The notes under the pieces: generated by a model
The model's input: only the letters and a program-made list of their open reading frames with translations
Told to the model about the DNA's origin: nothing
Database searches by the model: none
In this document: piece after piece, positions 52,926 through 62,074 of the stretch
Numbering within the stretch: position 1 is the first letter of the stretch
How the letters are laid out: each line of letters opens with the position of its first letter
NCBI RefSeq assembly: GCF_016598615.1
Contig: NZ_CP066831.1
Span: 9,362,001-9,426,000, forward strand
Direction: 5' to 3'
DNA: 64,000 nt
DNA from: Streptomyces liliifuscus
GTDB taxonomy: Bacteria > Actinomycetota > Actinomycetes > Streptomycetales > Streptomycetaceae
Made by a program: the position numbers and the translations under genes

Positions 52926-53969
52926 ATGCCCGAAAACGTCTCAACCGTTGTGGAACGCCCTCCCAGGGTCTCGGCCGGAAGCGAGTTCACACCGCTCCTG
53001 CGCACCGTCAAGAGCCAGGGTCTCCTCGACCGCAGGCAGGGCTGGTACGCACTGGCCGTCGCCGTCAACGCGCTGGTCCTGGCCGGCGTCGTCGTGGGTG
53101 TCGTCCTGATCGGCCACTCCTGGTGGGTGCTGCTCCTGGCCCCGCTGCTCGCCGTGATGTCCGCCCGCACCGCCTTCATAGGCCACGACGCCGGGCACTC
53201 CCAGATCGCGGGCAACCGCTCGGTGAACCGTCTCATCGGGCTCATCCACGGCAATCTGCTGCTCGGGATGAGCTACGGATGGTGGAACGACAAGCACAAC
53301 CGCCACCACGCCAACCCCAACCACATCCACAAGGATCCCGACGTCGTGGCCGACGTCCTGGTCTTCACCAGCGGACAAGCCGTGGACCGCAGCGGCTTCC
53401 GGCGCTGGCTCACCCGCAACCAGGCCTGGCTCTTCTTCCCGCTCACGCTCCTCGAAGGCGTCGCCCTGAAGATCCACGGCTTCCAGGACCTGCGTCGACA
53501 GCCTCCGCGGGAACGCGCGGTCGAGGGCTTCCTACTGGTGGTGCACGTCGCGGGGTACGTGACTCTGCTGCTCGGCTCGATGCCCCTCGGCACGGCTCTC
53601 GCCTTCGCCGCGCTTCACCAGGCGCTCTTCGGGCTGCACCTGGGCCTGGCCTTCGCGCCGAACCACAAGGGCATGGAGATGCCCGACCCCGATGGCGAGG
53701 GGTGGGGGCATCTGCGTCGCCAGGTGCTCACGTCGCGCAACATCCGAGGGGGTGTGGTGACCGACTGGTTCCTGGGCGGCCTCAACTACCAGATCGAGCA
53801 TCACCTGTTTCCCAGCATGCCCCGCCCTCATCTGAAGCTCGTCCGTCCACTGGTGCGCGCACACTGCCAAGAGTTGGGTATCCCTTACACGGAGACGGGA
53901 CTCGTCGACTCCTACCGCCAGGCCCTGCGGCACATGTACGAGGTCGGGGAACCGCTCAGGGTCGAGTAG
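52926..53969 (+). CDS. Membrane fatty acid desaturase
   Basis: 347 residues, di-iron integral membrane desaturase. The three histidine boxes are HDAGH, HNRHH and QIEHH; the Q in the last box is typical of front-end and DesA3-like enzymes. Four hydrophobic spans are visible (around residues 40-85 and 190-250). Start ATG 52926 lies close before the first conserved region; the longer ORF upstream is not protein-like. It introduces double bonds in membrane acyl chains. Divergent from the helicase across 294 bp that hold no other gene. Confidence 0.92.
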   Translation: MPENVSTVVERPPRVSAGSEFTPLLRTVKSQGLLDRRQGWYALAVAVNALVLAGVVVGVVLIGHSWWVLLLAPLLAVMSARTAFIGHDAGHSQIAGNRSVNRLIGLIHGNLLLGMSYGWWNDKHNRHHANPNHIHKDPDVVADVLVFTSGQAVDRSGFRRWLTRNQAWLFFPLTLLEGVALKIHGFQDLRRQPPRERAVEGFLLVVHVAGYVTLLLGSMPLGTALAFAALHQALFGLHLGLAFAPNHKGMEMPDPDGEGWGHLRRQVLTSRNIRGGVVTDWFLGGLNYQIEHHLFPSMPRPHLKLVRPLVRAHCQELGIPYTETGLVDSYRQALRHMYEVGEPLRVE

Positions 53970-54074
53970 GGGACGCGACTCAGGGTTGTATCAGGGTCGC
54001 GGCCTGGAACTGCAGGGAACACGGGCCCGTTCTCAAGACAGAGAGCGGCAGTGGCCGCGAAGGAGGCTACGCAC

Positions 54075-54257
54075 ATGTCGAAGAACGCGAAGATCGCCGT
54101 CGGGGGTGTGGCGGTCGGGCTTCTCCTGCTCATCTGGCTGCCCTGGTGGGCTGCCCTCCTGATCGTCCTGGGAGTTCCGACGGCGGCGTATCTGACGCTG
54201 GACCCCTCACAGCGGCGCAGGTTGCGCCGGGTGTCCCGCAAGGAGCTGGGCCGCTGA
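54075..54257 (+). CDS. Small membrane protein
   Basis: 60 residues with AGGAGG (54061-54066) 8 nt upstream of ATG 54075. Two hydrophobic stretches (residues 8-23 and 25-40) separated by PWW suggest a membrane hairpin, followed by a basic tail RRRLRRVSRKELGR. No known function; small proteins of this kind are common in Streptomyces. Confidence 0.7.
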   Translation: MSKNAKIAVGGVAVGLLLLIWLPWWAALLIVLGVPTAAYLTLDPSQRRRLRRVSRKELGR

Positions 54258-54472
54258 GGCGGGGCGGATCCGGTCGATTCCCTTCCAGAGCGCAGGAGTC
54301 GACCATGTCGCCGCTCACGGGCCTGCCGACGGTACGGCCCGCGGGCGGCCGCGCGCCCCACTGTCCCCACGCCGTTCGTGAGCCCTTCCGTGCCCATGGC
54401 GTGAGTGCGTCGAACGCCGACAGGTAGGACGGCAGGAGCGGCCGCCTGTCGCCTCGGGCCGATCCACCGGGC

Positions 54473-55339
54473 TCAGCTGGGACGTACGGCGATCTTGTCC
54501 AGCGCCTCCAGCAGCCCGGGCAGTTCAGGTCCGCGGCCGACCGGCAGGACCTCTCCGGGCTTCTCGTCGAGGAGCACGAAGGCGATGTCGTCGGTCCTCG
54601 CCACCATCGACCAGCCCGGCCCGTCGGCCCGAAGCGTCCGCGCGTCACCCGAGGCGAAGGACGACCGCACTCGGCCGAGGGGAGGTGCCGAGTCCACGTA
54701 CGAGCGAGCCTCCGCGAGGACGCGCTGGACGCCGGTGAGAGGTGCGTCCCCGTTGCCGTCGCTCGCTTCGCCCTTGCCGGACTCGTCGCTCTGTGCGTCC
54801 TGCTCCGCAGGCGCCTCGCCATCCTGGCCGGCGAACTCCTTGTCGTCGATCTGTTCACGCCAGGCCGCCCACTGCAGGGCGATCTCGTCGGCGCCCAGAC
54901 GCCGCTGAGCCGGGCCCCACGCAGAGGTGTCCGGCGGGGAAAGCGGCTCTTGTTCCGCGATCTCGGGCGGCGGATCGTGCGGGGCGGGCACACCGGGCGC
55001 CGCCACGGCCACCGCGAGCGGCCACCCGGGCAGGGCCGCGACCATCGAGCGCTCGTCCGGCGACAGGTCGTACTCCATGCCGCAGTCCCAGGACGCGATG
55101 GCGACAGCCACCAGCGAGACGTCGTCGATGACAACCGTCCACCGCGACCCGTCCCCGTCCTGGCCGAGCACCAGACCGTACCCGTCGGCGAGCGGCGCGA
55201 GACCGAGAGCCGCGCACGCCTCCGGGTAGTCGTCGCCCAGCACGCTGGGGAACTGTGGAGGCGTCAAGAGCACCGCCGTCAGCACATACAGTGCGTCGTC
55301 GTCCCCGGCGGCGACGGCCTCATCGTTCGTCCCGGCCAT
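54473..55339 (-). CDS. Hypothetical protein, acidic
   Basis: 288 residues, not recognised. It has no signal peptide or membrane span. The N-terminal 100 residues look globular (DGYGLVLGQDGDGSRWTVVIDDVSLVAVAIASWDCGMEYDL), the middle is a disordered acidic Pro/Asp/Glu stretch, and the C-terminus (residues 210-288) is a second globular segment ending PELPGLLEALDKIAVRPS. ATG 55339 is the start closest to a plausible ribosome site. A cytosolic actinobacterial protein of unknown role. Confidence 0.7.
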   Translation of the reverse strand: MAGTNDEAVAAGDDDALYVLTAVLLTPPQFPSVLGDDYPEACAALGLAPLADGYGLVLGQDGDGSRWTVVIDDVSLVAVAIASWDCGMEYDLSPDERSMVAALPGWPLAVAVAAPGVPAPHDPPPEIAEQEPLSPPDTSAWGPAQRRLGADEIALQWAAWREQIDDKEFAGQDGEAPAEQDAQSDESGKGEASDGNGDAPLTGVQRVLAEARSYVDSAPPLGRVRSSFASGDARTLRADGPGWSMVARTDDIAFVLLDEKPGEVLPVGRGPELPGLLEALDKIAVRPS

Positions 55340-55534
55340 CCCTGCCTCCCCATCGCTACGTCCGTCGGCGCACCCTAATGCGCCCCCGCGGCGCTTGTCA
55401 CGGGTCCCGAATGCGTACGGAGCTGCGGTTGTCCCCCTGGACGGGGGCGAAACGACCACTGGTCGCCGCCCCCGCCCGTCCCGCGTTCGTCCTCGCCCGG
55501 GTCCGCCTCGGTACCGACCTGGTGGTCGCCGGTG

Positions 55535-55897
55535 TCAGGCTGCCGGCAGGCCGAGGAGCGTCCGGGCCACCGTCGTGGGCGACTCGTCGCGCTCCCGCGC
55601 GAGGGCGATGACAGCCCGGCAGGCCAGCTCGTTCACCCCGAACGACAGCGCCTCCGGCGACACCCAGGTCGCGGCTTCGTCGATGCCGTCCTGGTCGTCC
55701 TCGGCGCAGGCCGACACATACGCCGCGGCGGCCTCGAACAGGTTGTGGGTGCGCTTCTCCGGACGCCGCTTCGCCGAAGGCGGATGCTCCGAGGACTCGA
55801 TCGGGCGCGGGCGTGAGACGAACTTCCAGAGTCTGGCCAATGTGCCGGACATGCGGGCCACCTTCCCCCTGTGCGGTTGCCGTAGCCGATCGCTCAT
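55535..55897 (-). CDS. Hypothetical small protein
   Basis: 120 residues from ATG 55897; an in-frame ATG at 55852 would give 105. The C-terminal part (THNLFEAAAAYVSACAEDDQDGIDEAATWVSPEALSFGVNELACRAVIALARERDESPTTVARTLL) is predicted all-helical. No family recognised. It lies 62 bp after the PadR gene on the same strand. Confidence 0.6.
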   Translation of the reverse strand: MSDRLRQPHRGKVARMSGTLARLWKFVSRPRPIESSEHPPSAKRRPEKRTHNLFEAAAAYVSACAEDDQDGIDEAATWVSPEALSFGVNELACRAVIALARERDESPTTVARTLLGLPAA

Positions 55898-55907
55898 GTG
55901 CTGCTAC

Positions 55908-55937
55908 TCAACGTAGAGTTGAAGCTTCGACTTCAGA
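55908..55937. promoter_or_regulatory. Nested small palindromes before the hypothetical gene at 55897
   Basis: TCAAC-GTAGA-GTTGA (55908-55922), GAAGCTTC (55921-55928) and TGAAG...CTTCA partly overlap in the short gap after the PadR gene. They may be operator half-sites for the hypothetical gene. Confidence 0.3.
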
Positions 55938-55959
55938 AGAGGACAGGGGCGTGGAGCGG

Positions 55960-56493
55960 TCACCGTCCACCCGGGTCCAGTGAGTCGATCATGGACCGCA
56001 GCCACGCCAGTTCGGCCCGGCTCGTGGCGCGCGCGATGGTGAGGATCCCTCGCCGGAACGGGTCGTCCAACTCCTCGGCCCGCAGCGGTCGATCACCTTC
56101 GTAGAAGAAGCTCGCCGGTTCCTCGAGGAAGGCGAGCCGTCGCCGCAGAACGGCGGCCTGGGCCGCGGCGTCGTCGAGATGCCGGAGGAAGGCGAGCACC
56201 GTGAACCAGCGGTTCTCGTCGGTGATGTCGCGCTGTACGGGTTCCGTCAGCCGGCGCCGCAGGTCGCGTCTGCCGTCCTCGGTGAGTGTCAGGACGTGAC
56301 GCGGGGCGGCCACCGAGCCCGGCTCCGTCGCGCGAGCCAGCAGACCGGCCGTCTCCAGTCTCTTGATCGCCGGATACAGAGTGCTCTCGGCCACGGGCCG
56401 CACATGGCCCGCGAGCGCGGTGATGCGCTTGCGCAGCTCATAGCCGTGCAGCGGGGTGTCGTACAGGAAACCGAGGATGGCGAGCTCCAGCAT
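55960..56493 (-). CDS. PadR-family transcriptional regulator
   Basis: 177 residues. The N-terminal winged helix (LELAILGFLYDTPLHGYELRKRI, then STLYPAIKRLETAGLL) is the PadR signature. The C-terminal helical part (RRRLAFLEEPASFFY, LRAEELDDPFRRGIL, AELAWLRSMIDSL) forms the dimerisation region. It is divergent from an alpha/beta hydrolase with a perfect palindrome between them, so autorepression and repression of the hydrolase are expected. ATG 56493 begins at the conserved N-terminus. Confidence 0.92.
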   Translation of the reverse strand: MLELAILGFLYDTPLHGYELRKRITALAGHVRPVAESTLYPAIKRLETAGLLARATEPGSVAAPRHVLTLTEDGRRDLRRRLTEPVQRDITDENRWFTVLAFLRHLDDAAAQAAVLRRRLAFLEEPASFFYEGDRPLRAEELDDPFRRGILTIARATSRAELAWLRSMIDSLDPGGR

Positions 56494-56533
56494 GCCCGCA
56501 TTCTGCCTCACTCTCGTGGTACATCGCTCTGGC

Positions 56534-56555
56534 AATACATCGGAACCGATGTATT
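56534..56555. promoter_or_regulatory. Perfect PadR-type operator palindrome
   Basis: AATACATCGG and CCGATGTATT form a perfect 10-bp inverted repeat around AA. It carries the TACAT/ATGTA core seen in PadR operators and sits between the PadR gene and the hydrolase. Confidence 0.75.
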
Positions 56556-56592
56556 CTCCTGAAGGAGCATGCGACGGAACAGGGGAGTGGCG

Positions 56593-57348
56593 ATGAAGCA
56601 GGCCGAGTTCGACGGCAAGGGGAACTGCGTCCGCTGGACGGAGACGCCGGGTGACGATCCGGCGCGGGTGTACGTGCACGGCCTGGGGGCCGCCTCGACC
56701 GTCTACCACGCGCACATCGCGGCGCGGCCCGAACTGGCAGGTCGGCGCTCCCTGTTCGTCGACCTGCCCGGACACGGCATCAGCGACAGGCCGGAACACT
56801 TCGGCTACACCCTGGACGACCACGCCAACGCGCTGGCCGCGGCGCTGGTCGAGGCAGGCGCCACCGGCGCGGAACTGATCGCCCACAGCATGGGCGGATC
56901 CGTCGCCATCGTGCTCGCGCATCGGCGGCCCGACCTCGTCTCACGACTGGTCCTGACCGAGGCCAACCTCGATCCGCGTCCTCCCGTCACCGCGGGCAGC
57001 AGCGGAATCGCCTCCTACGAAGAGGACGAGTACGTCGACGGCGGCCACGCGCGCGTGCTGGAGAAGGTCGGCCCCCAGTGGGCGGCGACCATGCGGCTCG
57101 CCGACCCGCGTGCCCTCCATCGCACCGCCACCGGACTCTTCCGCGGCTCGAACCCCACGATGCGCCGCATGCTCGAAGACCTGACGATCGACCGGGTCTA
57201 TCTGCAAGGCGAACTCAGCGGTGAACTCAAGGGCAGGGAAGCCCTGGAGGACGCCGGAGTGCGGGTGGTGACGGTGCCCCGCGCGGGGCACAACATCATG
57301 TTCGACGACCCTGCCGCTTTCGCCGCCGCGGTCGCTGGAACGGCCTGA
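56593..57348 (+). CDS. Alpha/beta hydrolase
   Basis: 251 residues from ATG 56593; an in-frame ATG at 56569 would add eight residues. The oxyanion segment is VHGLGAASTVYH, the nucleophile is the Ser in AHSMGGSVA, and the His is in RAGHNIMFDDP. Substrate unknown. The divergent PadR gene suggests induction by a small aromatic or toxic compound that the enzyme might degrade. Confidence 0.85.
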   Translation: MKQAEFDGKGNCVRWTETPGDDPARVYVHGLGAASTVYHAHIAARPELAGRRSLFVDLPGHGISDRPEHFGYTLDDHANALAAALVEAGATGAELIAHSMGGSVAIVLAHRRPDLVSRLVLTEANLDPRPPVTAGSSGIASYEEDEYVDGGHARVLEKVGPQWAATMRLADPRALHRTATGLFRGSNPTMRRMLEDLTIDRVYLQGELSGELKGREALEDAGVRVVTVPRAGHNIMFDDPAAFAAAVAGTA

Positions 57349-57451
57349 GGGCGACGCGACGACCTGAGTCTGACGGGATGGCATCAGGTCGATGGGAGGG
57401 CTTGAGGCCGATGGGACGCTCCAGGTCGCAGGAACCTCCCGATACGCGGCC

Positions 57452-58051
57452 TCAGGGGAGGCGTACGGCCAGCGCGAGGAACCGGGAGTCCTCGTCCACG
57501 TACGAGGCCAGACGCCAGCCGGAGCCCGACAGGAGTGGGCGGAGGTTGGCCTCCGCCCGCAGGTCGTCCGGTGTGATCCGCCTGCCCTGGCGCGCCGCGA
57601 GGGCCGCCCGGCCGATCGGGTGGAAGAGCGCCAGTGTTCCGGCGGGCCTTACGACCCGCGCCAACTCCCGCAGATTCTCCGAGGGGTTGGGAAGGTGGGC
57701 GACGAGGCCGGCCGCGAACACGGCGTCGAGGGACTCCGAGCGCAGCGGCAACCCCGCCACATCGGCGAGCAGCAACTGTCCGACCCGGTCACGGCCCGCC
57801 CGTACCGCGGCCTCCAGCATGGCCGGGGTGAGGTCCGCGCCGAGGACCACTCCGGAGGGGCCCACGGCATCCCTGAGAGGCGGCAGGGCCCGACCCGTAC
57901 CGCAGCCCGCGTCGAGCACCCGGTCGCCCTCCCGCAGCCCGAGTTCGGTGACGGCCGCCGCGTACACCGGACCGTCGTCGGGGAACCGGGTGTCCCAGTC
58001 GGCCGCGCGGGCCCCGAAGAACTCCTGGACATGCGTGTGGTCGTCGCTCAT
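57452..58051 (-). CDS. Class I SAM-dependent methyltransferase
   Basis: 199 residues from ATG 58051. Motif I is VLDAGCGTG, followed by VLGADLTPAMLE (motif II acidic residue), LLLADVAGLPLRSESLDAVFAAGLVAHLP and a short C-terminal lobe. UbiE/methyltransferase-11 type. Substrate cannot be told; it is separated from the macrolactam cluster by more than 20 kb of unrelated genes, so a tailoring role is unlikely. Confidence 0.85.
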   Translation of the reverse strand: MSDDHTHVQEFFGARAADWDTRFPDDGPVYAAAVTELGLREGDRVLDAGCGTGRALPPLRDAVGPSGVVLGADLTPAMLEAAVRAGRDRVGQLLLADVAGLPLRSESLDAVFAAGLVAHLPNPSENLRELARVVRPAGTLALFHPIGRAALAARQGRRITPDDLRAEANLRPLLSGSGWRLASYVDEDSRFLALAVRLP

Positions 58052-58212
58052 GCACCGCATGATCTCGCACCGACGGGTGAGTGACGCGATCGAACGCCGA
58101 CACGGACAACGGCACGGCGTGCATGTTCGAGCGTGACGCGATCGTTCCGGTGTACTGCTGCGCCATATTCCACCACCTTTCGAAACGCGCCCCCTCTGTG
58201 CGCTCCGGGCGG

Positions 58213-58221
58213 GACTAGCGT
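58213..58221 (+). promoter_or_regulatory. -10 box before the MHYT gene
   Basis: TAGCGT (58216-58221) lies inside the small palindrome GGGAC-TAGC-GTCCC and only 9 nt before ATG 58231, so the transcript would have almost no leader. Confidence 0.35.
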
Positions 58222-58230
58222 CCCGGAGCC

Positions 58231-59004
58231 ATGGGACACCTGGACCACGCCACCTTCGGCTGGCTGACCCCCGTGCTGTCGTACGTGATGGCCTGCATCG
58301 GCGCCGCCCTCGGACTGCGCTGCACGGTCCGCGCGCTCGGTGCCTCGGGGCGGTCGCGCCGCAACTGGCTGCTCACCGCGGCCTCCGCCATCGGCACGGG
58401 CATCTGGACGATGCACTTCGTCGCGATGCTCGGCTTCAGCGTCAGCGGCACCGACATCCGCTACAACGTGCCACTGACCATGCTCAGCCTGCTCGTCGCC
58501 ATGGTCGTCGTCGGCGCGGGCGTGTTCGCCGTCGGATACGGCCGCGACCGCGGTCGCGCGCTGGTGCTCGGCGGGCTCACCACCGGGCTCGGCGTGGCGA
58601 GCATGCACTACCTGGGCATGGCCGCACTCCGGCTGCACGGCGATGTCACCTACGATCCCGTACTCGTCGGGATCTCCGTCCTGATCGCCGTCGTCGCCGC
58701 GACCGCGGCCCTGTGGGCGGCGCTGAACATCAAGGCGCCGATCGCTGTCGCCGTCGCCTCCCTCGTCATGGGCGGGGCGGTGAGCAGCATGCACTACACC
58801 GGGATGATCGCGGTCGGTGTGCGGGTCTCGCCCTCCGGCGACCTCCTGCCCGGGGCCACGGCGATGCAGTTCATCTTCCCCCTCGCCGTCGGCCTCGGGT
58901 CCTATCTCTTCCTGACATCGGCGTTCGTCGCGCTCTCCCCGACGGCGGGGGAGCGGGAGGCCTCCGCCTCGGCCCAGCGGCCCGTCGAGAGCGCCGCCCG
59001 CTAG
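58231..59004 (+). CDS. MHYT-domain membrane protein
   Basis: 257 residues with about seven membrane spans. Three MHYT-type repeats are visible: MHFVAM, MHYLGM and MHYTGM, each at a membrane edge. The domain is thought to bind a metal such as copper and to sense oxygen, CO or NO. No signalling domain (GGDEF, kinase) is fused, unlike many MHYT proteins. It lies 62 bp upstream of the sensor kinase of the cvn operon, so the two may work together. Confidence 0.88.
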   Translation: MGHLDHATFGWLTPVLSYVMACIGAALGLRCTVRALGASGRSRRNWLLTAASAIGTGIWTMHFVAMLGFSVSGTDIRYNVPLTMLSLLVAMVVVGAGVFAVGYGRDRGRALVLGGLTTGLGVASMHYLGMAALRLHGDVTYDPVLVGISVLIAVVAATAALWAALNIKAPIAVAVASLVMGGAVSSMHYTGMIAVGVRVSPSGDLLPGATAMQFIFPLAVGLGSYLFLTSAFVALSPTAGEREASASAQRPVESAAR

Positions 59005-59066
59005 CGCAGGGCCCGGACCGGCGACCCGGCGGGCGCGTCCCCCGAACCACTCCGAGCGAGGAGGCC

Positions 59067-61634
59067 ATGCGTACACCCCGTAGGACCCCGACAGACGACT
59101 CCCGGACACCGCCGACCCCGGTGCGGGGTCGCCGCGCGCACGCCGGACCGCCGGCCGACGAGGGCTCCGGCCCGGAGGAATCCGCCGACATGGCGCCCGG
59201 TGACGCACCCACGCGCGCGGGAGGCTGGAGCCTGCGTCCCCGGACCGTGCGGGCGAAGATCGTCTGCCTGTTGATGGTGCCCGTCGTCTCCCTGCTCGCA
59301 CTCTGGGCGTACGCCACCGTCACGACCGCTCAGGACGTCTCCAGGCTGCGCCAGTTGCAACGCGTGGACTCCCAGGTGCGTGCCCCGGTCGCCGCGGCCG
59401 TCGCCGCACTCCAGGAAGAACGCGCCGCCGCCGTCGGCTACGCGACCAAACCCGCCGCCGACCGGGCGAGCGACCTCAAGAAGCTGACGGCACGCACCGA
59501 CCGGGCCGTGGCGAAACTCCGGCTCGGGGACCACAGCACCGTCGCCGACAGCGAGGAACTGCCCTCCGGAGTGGCCGATCGCCTCGAAACGTTCGTCACC
59601 GGAGCCGAACAGCTCCGCTCCCTGCGGACCGCCGTACTCGACCGGAGGGCCGGCTGGCACGAGACGCACGAGCGGTACACCGAGACCATCGCGACAGCCT
59701 TCTCGGTGGGCGGCGCGCTCACCGGCATCCAGGACGCGGAAATCGGCTCCGACGCGCGCGTGCTGCTCGAATTCTCACGGGCGGGTGAGTCCCTCGCACA
59801 GGAGGACTCGGTACTCACGAGTGCCCGGCTCGCCGGAACCCTCGACGGGCAGCGGCTCCGGATGTTCACCGGCGCGGTCGACACACGCAGGCTGCTCACC
59901 GAGTCGGCCGTCGCCGATCTGCGCGGCTCCGAACGAGTCGCCTGGCAGGGCCTCGTCGAGGGCAGCGCGTACGCCGACGTATACGCCGTCGAGCACGACG
60001 TGCTCGCGGCCGGTCCGGGCGGCAGGGCACTCGGCGCCGCCCCCGAGGAGACCTGGAACGCGGCACACGCGCGCGTGCAGGACGACATGCGAACGATCGA
60101 AGAGGACGCCGGCAGTGGTGTCGCGAACCGCGCCGACCCGCTCCGGCGCGGTCTGCTCGCCCCGGCGGGTGCCGCGGTCCTGCTGGGACTCGTCGCCGTG
60201 GCCGCGTCGCTCGTCATCTCCGTACGCATCGGACGCGGCCTCGTGGTCGAGCTGGTGAGCCTGCGCAACACCGCCCTGGAGATCGCCCGGCGCAAACTCC
60301 CGCACGCCATGCGGAAACTGCGCGCCGGGGAGGAGATCGACGTCCGTGCCGAGGCCCCGCCAGGACCACCCGCGGAGGACGAGGCGGGACAGGTCGCGGA
60401 AGCCCTCACCACCGTGCACCGTGCCGCACTGCGCGCCGCGGTCGAGCGCGCCGAACTCGCCAGCGGCATCTCCGGAGTCTTCGTCAACCTCGCCCGCCGC
60501 AGCCAGGTTCTGGTCCACCGCCAACTGAGCCTGCTGGACACCATGGAGCGCCGCTCCGACGACCCCAACGAGCTGAGCGACCTCTTCCGGCTCGACCACC
60601 TCACCACCCGCATGCGACGCCACGCGGAAAGCCTGATCATCCTCTCCGGAGCCGCTCCCGGCCGCGCCTGGCGCATGCCGGTCTCCCTGACGAACGTGGT
60701 CCGTGCCGCCGTCTCCGAAGTCGAGGACTACGCGCGCGTGGAGGTACGACAGCTTCCCGAGACCTCGGTCGTCGGAGCCGCGGTGGCGGACCTCACGCAC
60801 CTGCTGGCCGAGATCGTCGAGAACGCCGCCCAGTTCTCACCGCCCCACACCCGGGTGCGCGTCACCGGAGAGCCGGTCGGCAACGGCTACGCCGTGGAGG
60901 TCGAGGACCGCGGGCTCGGCATGGGCAAGGAGACCCTCGCCGAGGCCAACCGTCGCATCGAGCAGTCCGAGGCCTTCGACCTCTTCGACAGCGACCGGCT
61001 CGGCCTCTTCGTGGTCAGCAGGCTCGCGGCCCGCCACGGCATCAAGGTCCACCTGCGGACCTCGCCCTACGGAGGTACCACCGCTGTCGTCCTGCTGCCC
61101 ACGCCACTCCTGCAGGCCGCCGCGGAGGAACGTTCCGGTGGCCGCCGGGCGGGCCAGGAAAAGGCCCCGGAACGTATGTACGCGCGCGTGCCCGGCCCCG
61201 CCCCGAAACGCGACTCCGTAGAGGCACGTTCCGCGGAGACACGTTCCGTAGGGGCGCTGAACGAGCGGCCCGCCCTGGTGCCTCCCATACCGATCGAGGC
61301 GGAAGCCTCGTCCGAAGGCAAGCGCGAAGACCGTCCGCCGCCCGGCGTCACCACCCTGCGCCTGCACCGACCCGAGGACGACTCCGTGGAATCCGACGAA
61401 CTCCCACGGCGCGTACGACAAGCCAGCCTCGCCCCGCAACTGCGTGAACGACGATCCGACGAGCCCGCGGAAGCCGCGCCTCACAAGGACGACGAGCGCA
61501 CCCCCGAGGCGGTACGGGACCGCATGGCGGCCTATCGCGCGGGGTGGACCCGCGGCGGCGGCCGTACACCCGGTCGCGGCGCCACCCCCGACCCCGTAGC
61601 GGGCAGCGACAGCAGTGAAGGAGACCCCGCATGA
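59067..61634 (+). CDS. cvnA: Conservon sensor histidine kinase-like protein (CvnA type)
   Basis: 855 residues. After a basic N-terminus, a transmembrane span (about residues 68-88) leads to a large extracytoplasmic sensor domain of nitrate/NIT type, a second span (about 375-395), a helical linker and a C-terminal ATPase domain: HLLAEIVENAAQFSPP (N box), VEDRGLGMG (G1) and RLGLFVVSRLAARHGI (G2). The phosphoacceptor His segment is degenerate, as in other CvnA proteins, which signal through the partner GTPase. The stop overlaps the roadblock gene (ATGA). Start ATG 59067 has GAGGAGG-like sequence just before it. Confidence 0.93.
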   Translation: MRTPRRTPTDDSRTPPTPVRGRRAHAGPPADEGSGPEESADMAPGDAPTRAGGWSLRPRTVRAKIVCLLMVPVVSLLALWAYATVTTAQDVSRLRQLQRVDSQVRAPVAAAVAALQEERAAAVGYATKPAADRASDLKKLTARTDRAVAKLRLGDHSTVADSEELPSGVADRLETFVTGAEQLRSLRTAVLDRRAGWHETHERYTETIATAFSVGGALTGIQDAEIGSDARVLLEFSRAGESLAQEDSVLTSARLAGTLDGQRLRMFTGAVDTRRLLTESAVADLRGSERVAWQGLVEGSAYADVYAVEHDVLAAGPGGRALGAAPEETWNAAHARVQDDMRTIEEDAGSGVANRADPLRRGLLAPAGAAVLLGLVAVAASLVISVRIGRGLVVELVSLRNTALEIARRKLPHAMRKLRAGEEIDVRAEAPPGPPAEDEAGQVAEALTTVHRAALRAAVERAELASGISGVFVNLARRSQVLVHRQLSLLDTMERRSDDPNELSDLFRLDHLTTRMRRHAESLIILSGAAPGRAWRMPVSLTNVVRAAVSEVEDYARVEVRQLPETSVVGAAVADLTHLLAEIVENAAQFSPPHTRVRVTGEPVGNGYAVEVEDRGLGMGKETLAEANRRIEQSEAFDLFDSDRLGLFVVSRLAARHGIKVHLRTSPYGGTTAVVLLPTPLLQAAAEERSGGRRAGQEKAPERMYARVPGPAPKRDSVEARSAETRSVGALNERPALVPPIPIEAEASSEGKREDRPPPGVTTLRLHRPEDDSVESDELPRRVRQASLAPQLRERRSDEPAEAAPHKDDERTPEAVRDRMAAYRAGWTRGGGRTPGRGATPDPVAGSDSSEGDPA

Positions 61635-62068
61635 TCCAGGAACCGGGCATGGGGACCGCCCAACGGTCCGGCGAACTCGACTGGCTGCTGGACGACTTGG
61701 CGCTGCGCGTCGCCGAAGTGCGGCATGCCGTCGTGCTGTCCAACGACGGGCTCGCGGTCGGCGCCTCCGGTGACCTCAGGCGCGAGGACGCGGAGCATCT
61801 CGCCGCGATCGCCTCCGGTTTCCACAGCCTGGCCAAGGGTGCAGGCCGTCACTTCGGTGCCGGTGGCGTGCGCCAGACCATGGTGGAGATGGACGACGGC
61901 TTCCTGTTCGTGGCGGCCGCCGGAGAAGGCTCCTGCCTGGCCGTCCTGAGCGCCGTGACGGCCGACATCGGCCTGGTCGCCTATGAGATGGCGCTCCTGG
62001 TCAAACGGGTGGGGGAGCACCTCTACTCGGCGCCCCGCTCCGCCGCTCACCCGCCCGCGGCCGGGTGA
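61631..62068 (+). CDS. cvnB: Roadblock/LC7-domain protein (CvnB type)
   Basis: 145 residues, roadblock/LC7 fold. LDWLLDDLALRVAEVRHAVVLSNDGLAVGAS and FHSLAKGAGRHFGAGGVRQTMVEMDDGFLFV are the family signature. It probably binds the partner GTPase and links it to the sensor. Translationally coupled to cvnA. Confidence 0.94.
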   Translation: MIQEPGMGTAQRSGELDWLLDDLALRVAEVRHAVVLSNDGLAVGASGDLRREDAEHLAAIASGFHSLAKGAGRHFGAGGVRQTMVEMDDGFLFVAAAGEGSCLAVLSAVTADIGLVAYEMALLVKRVGEHLYSAPRSAAHPPAAG

Positions 62069-62074
62069 CCGACG

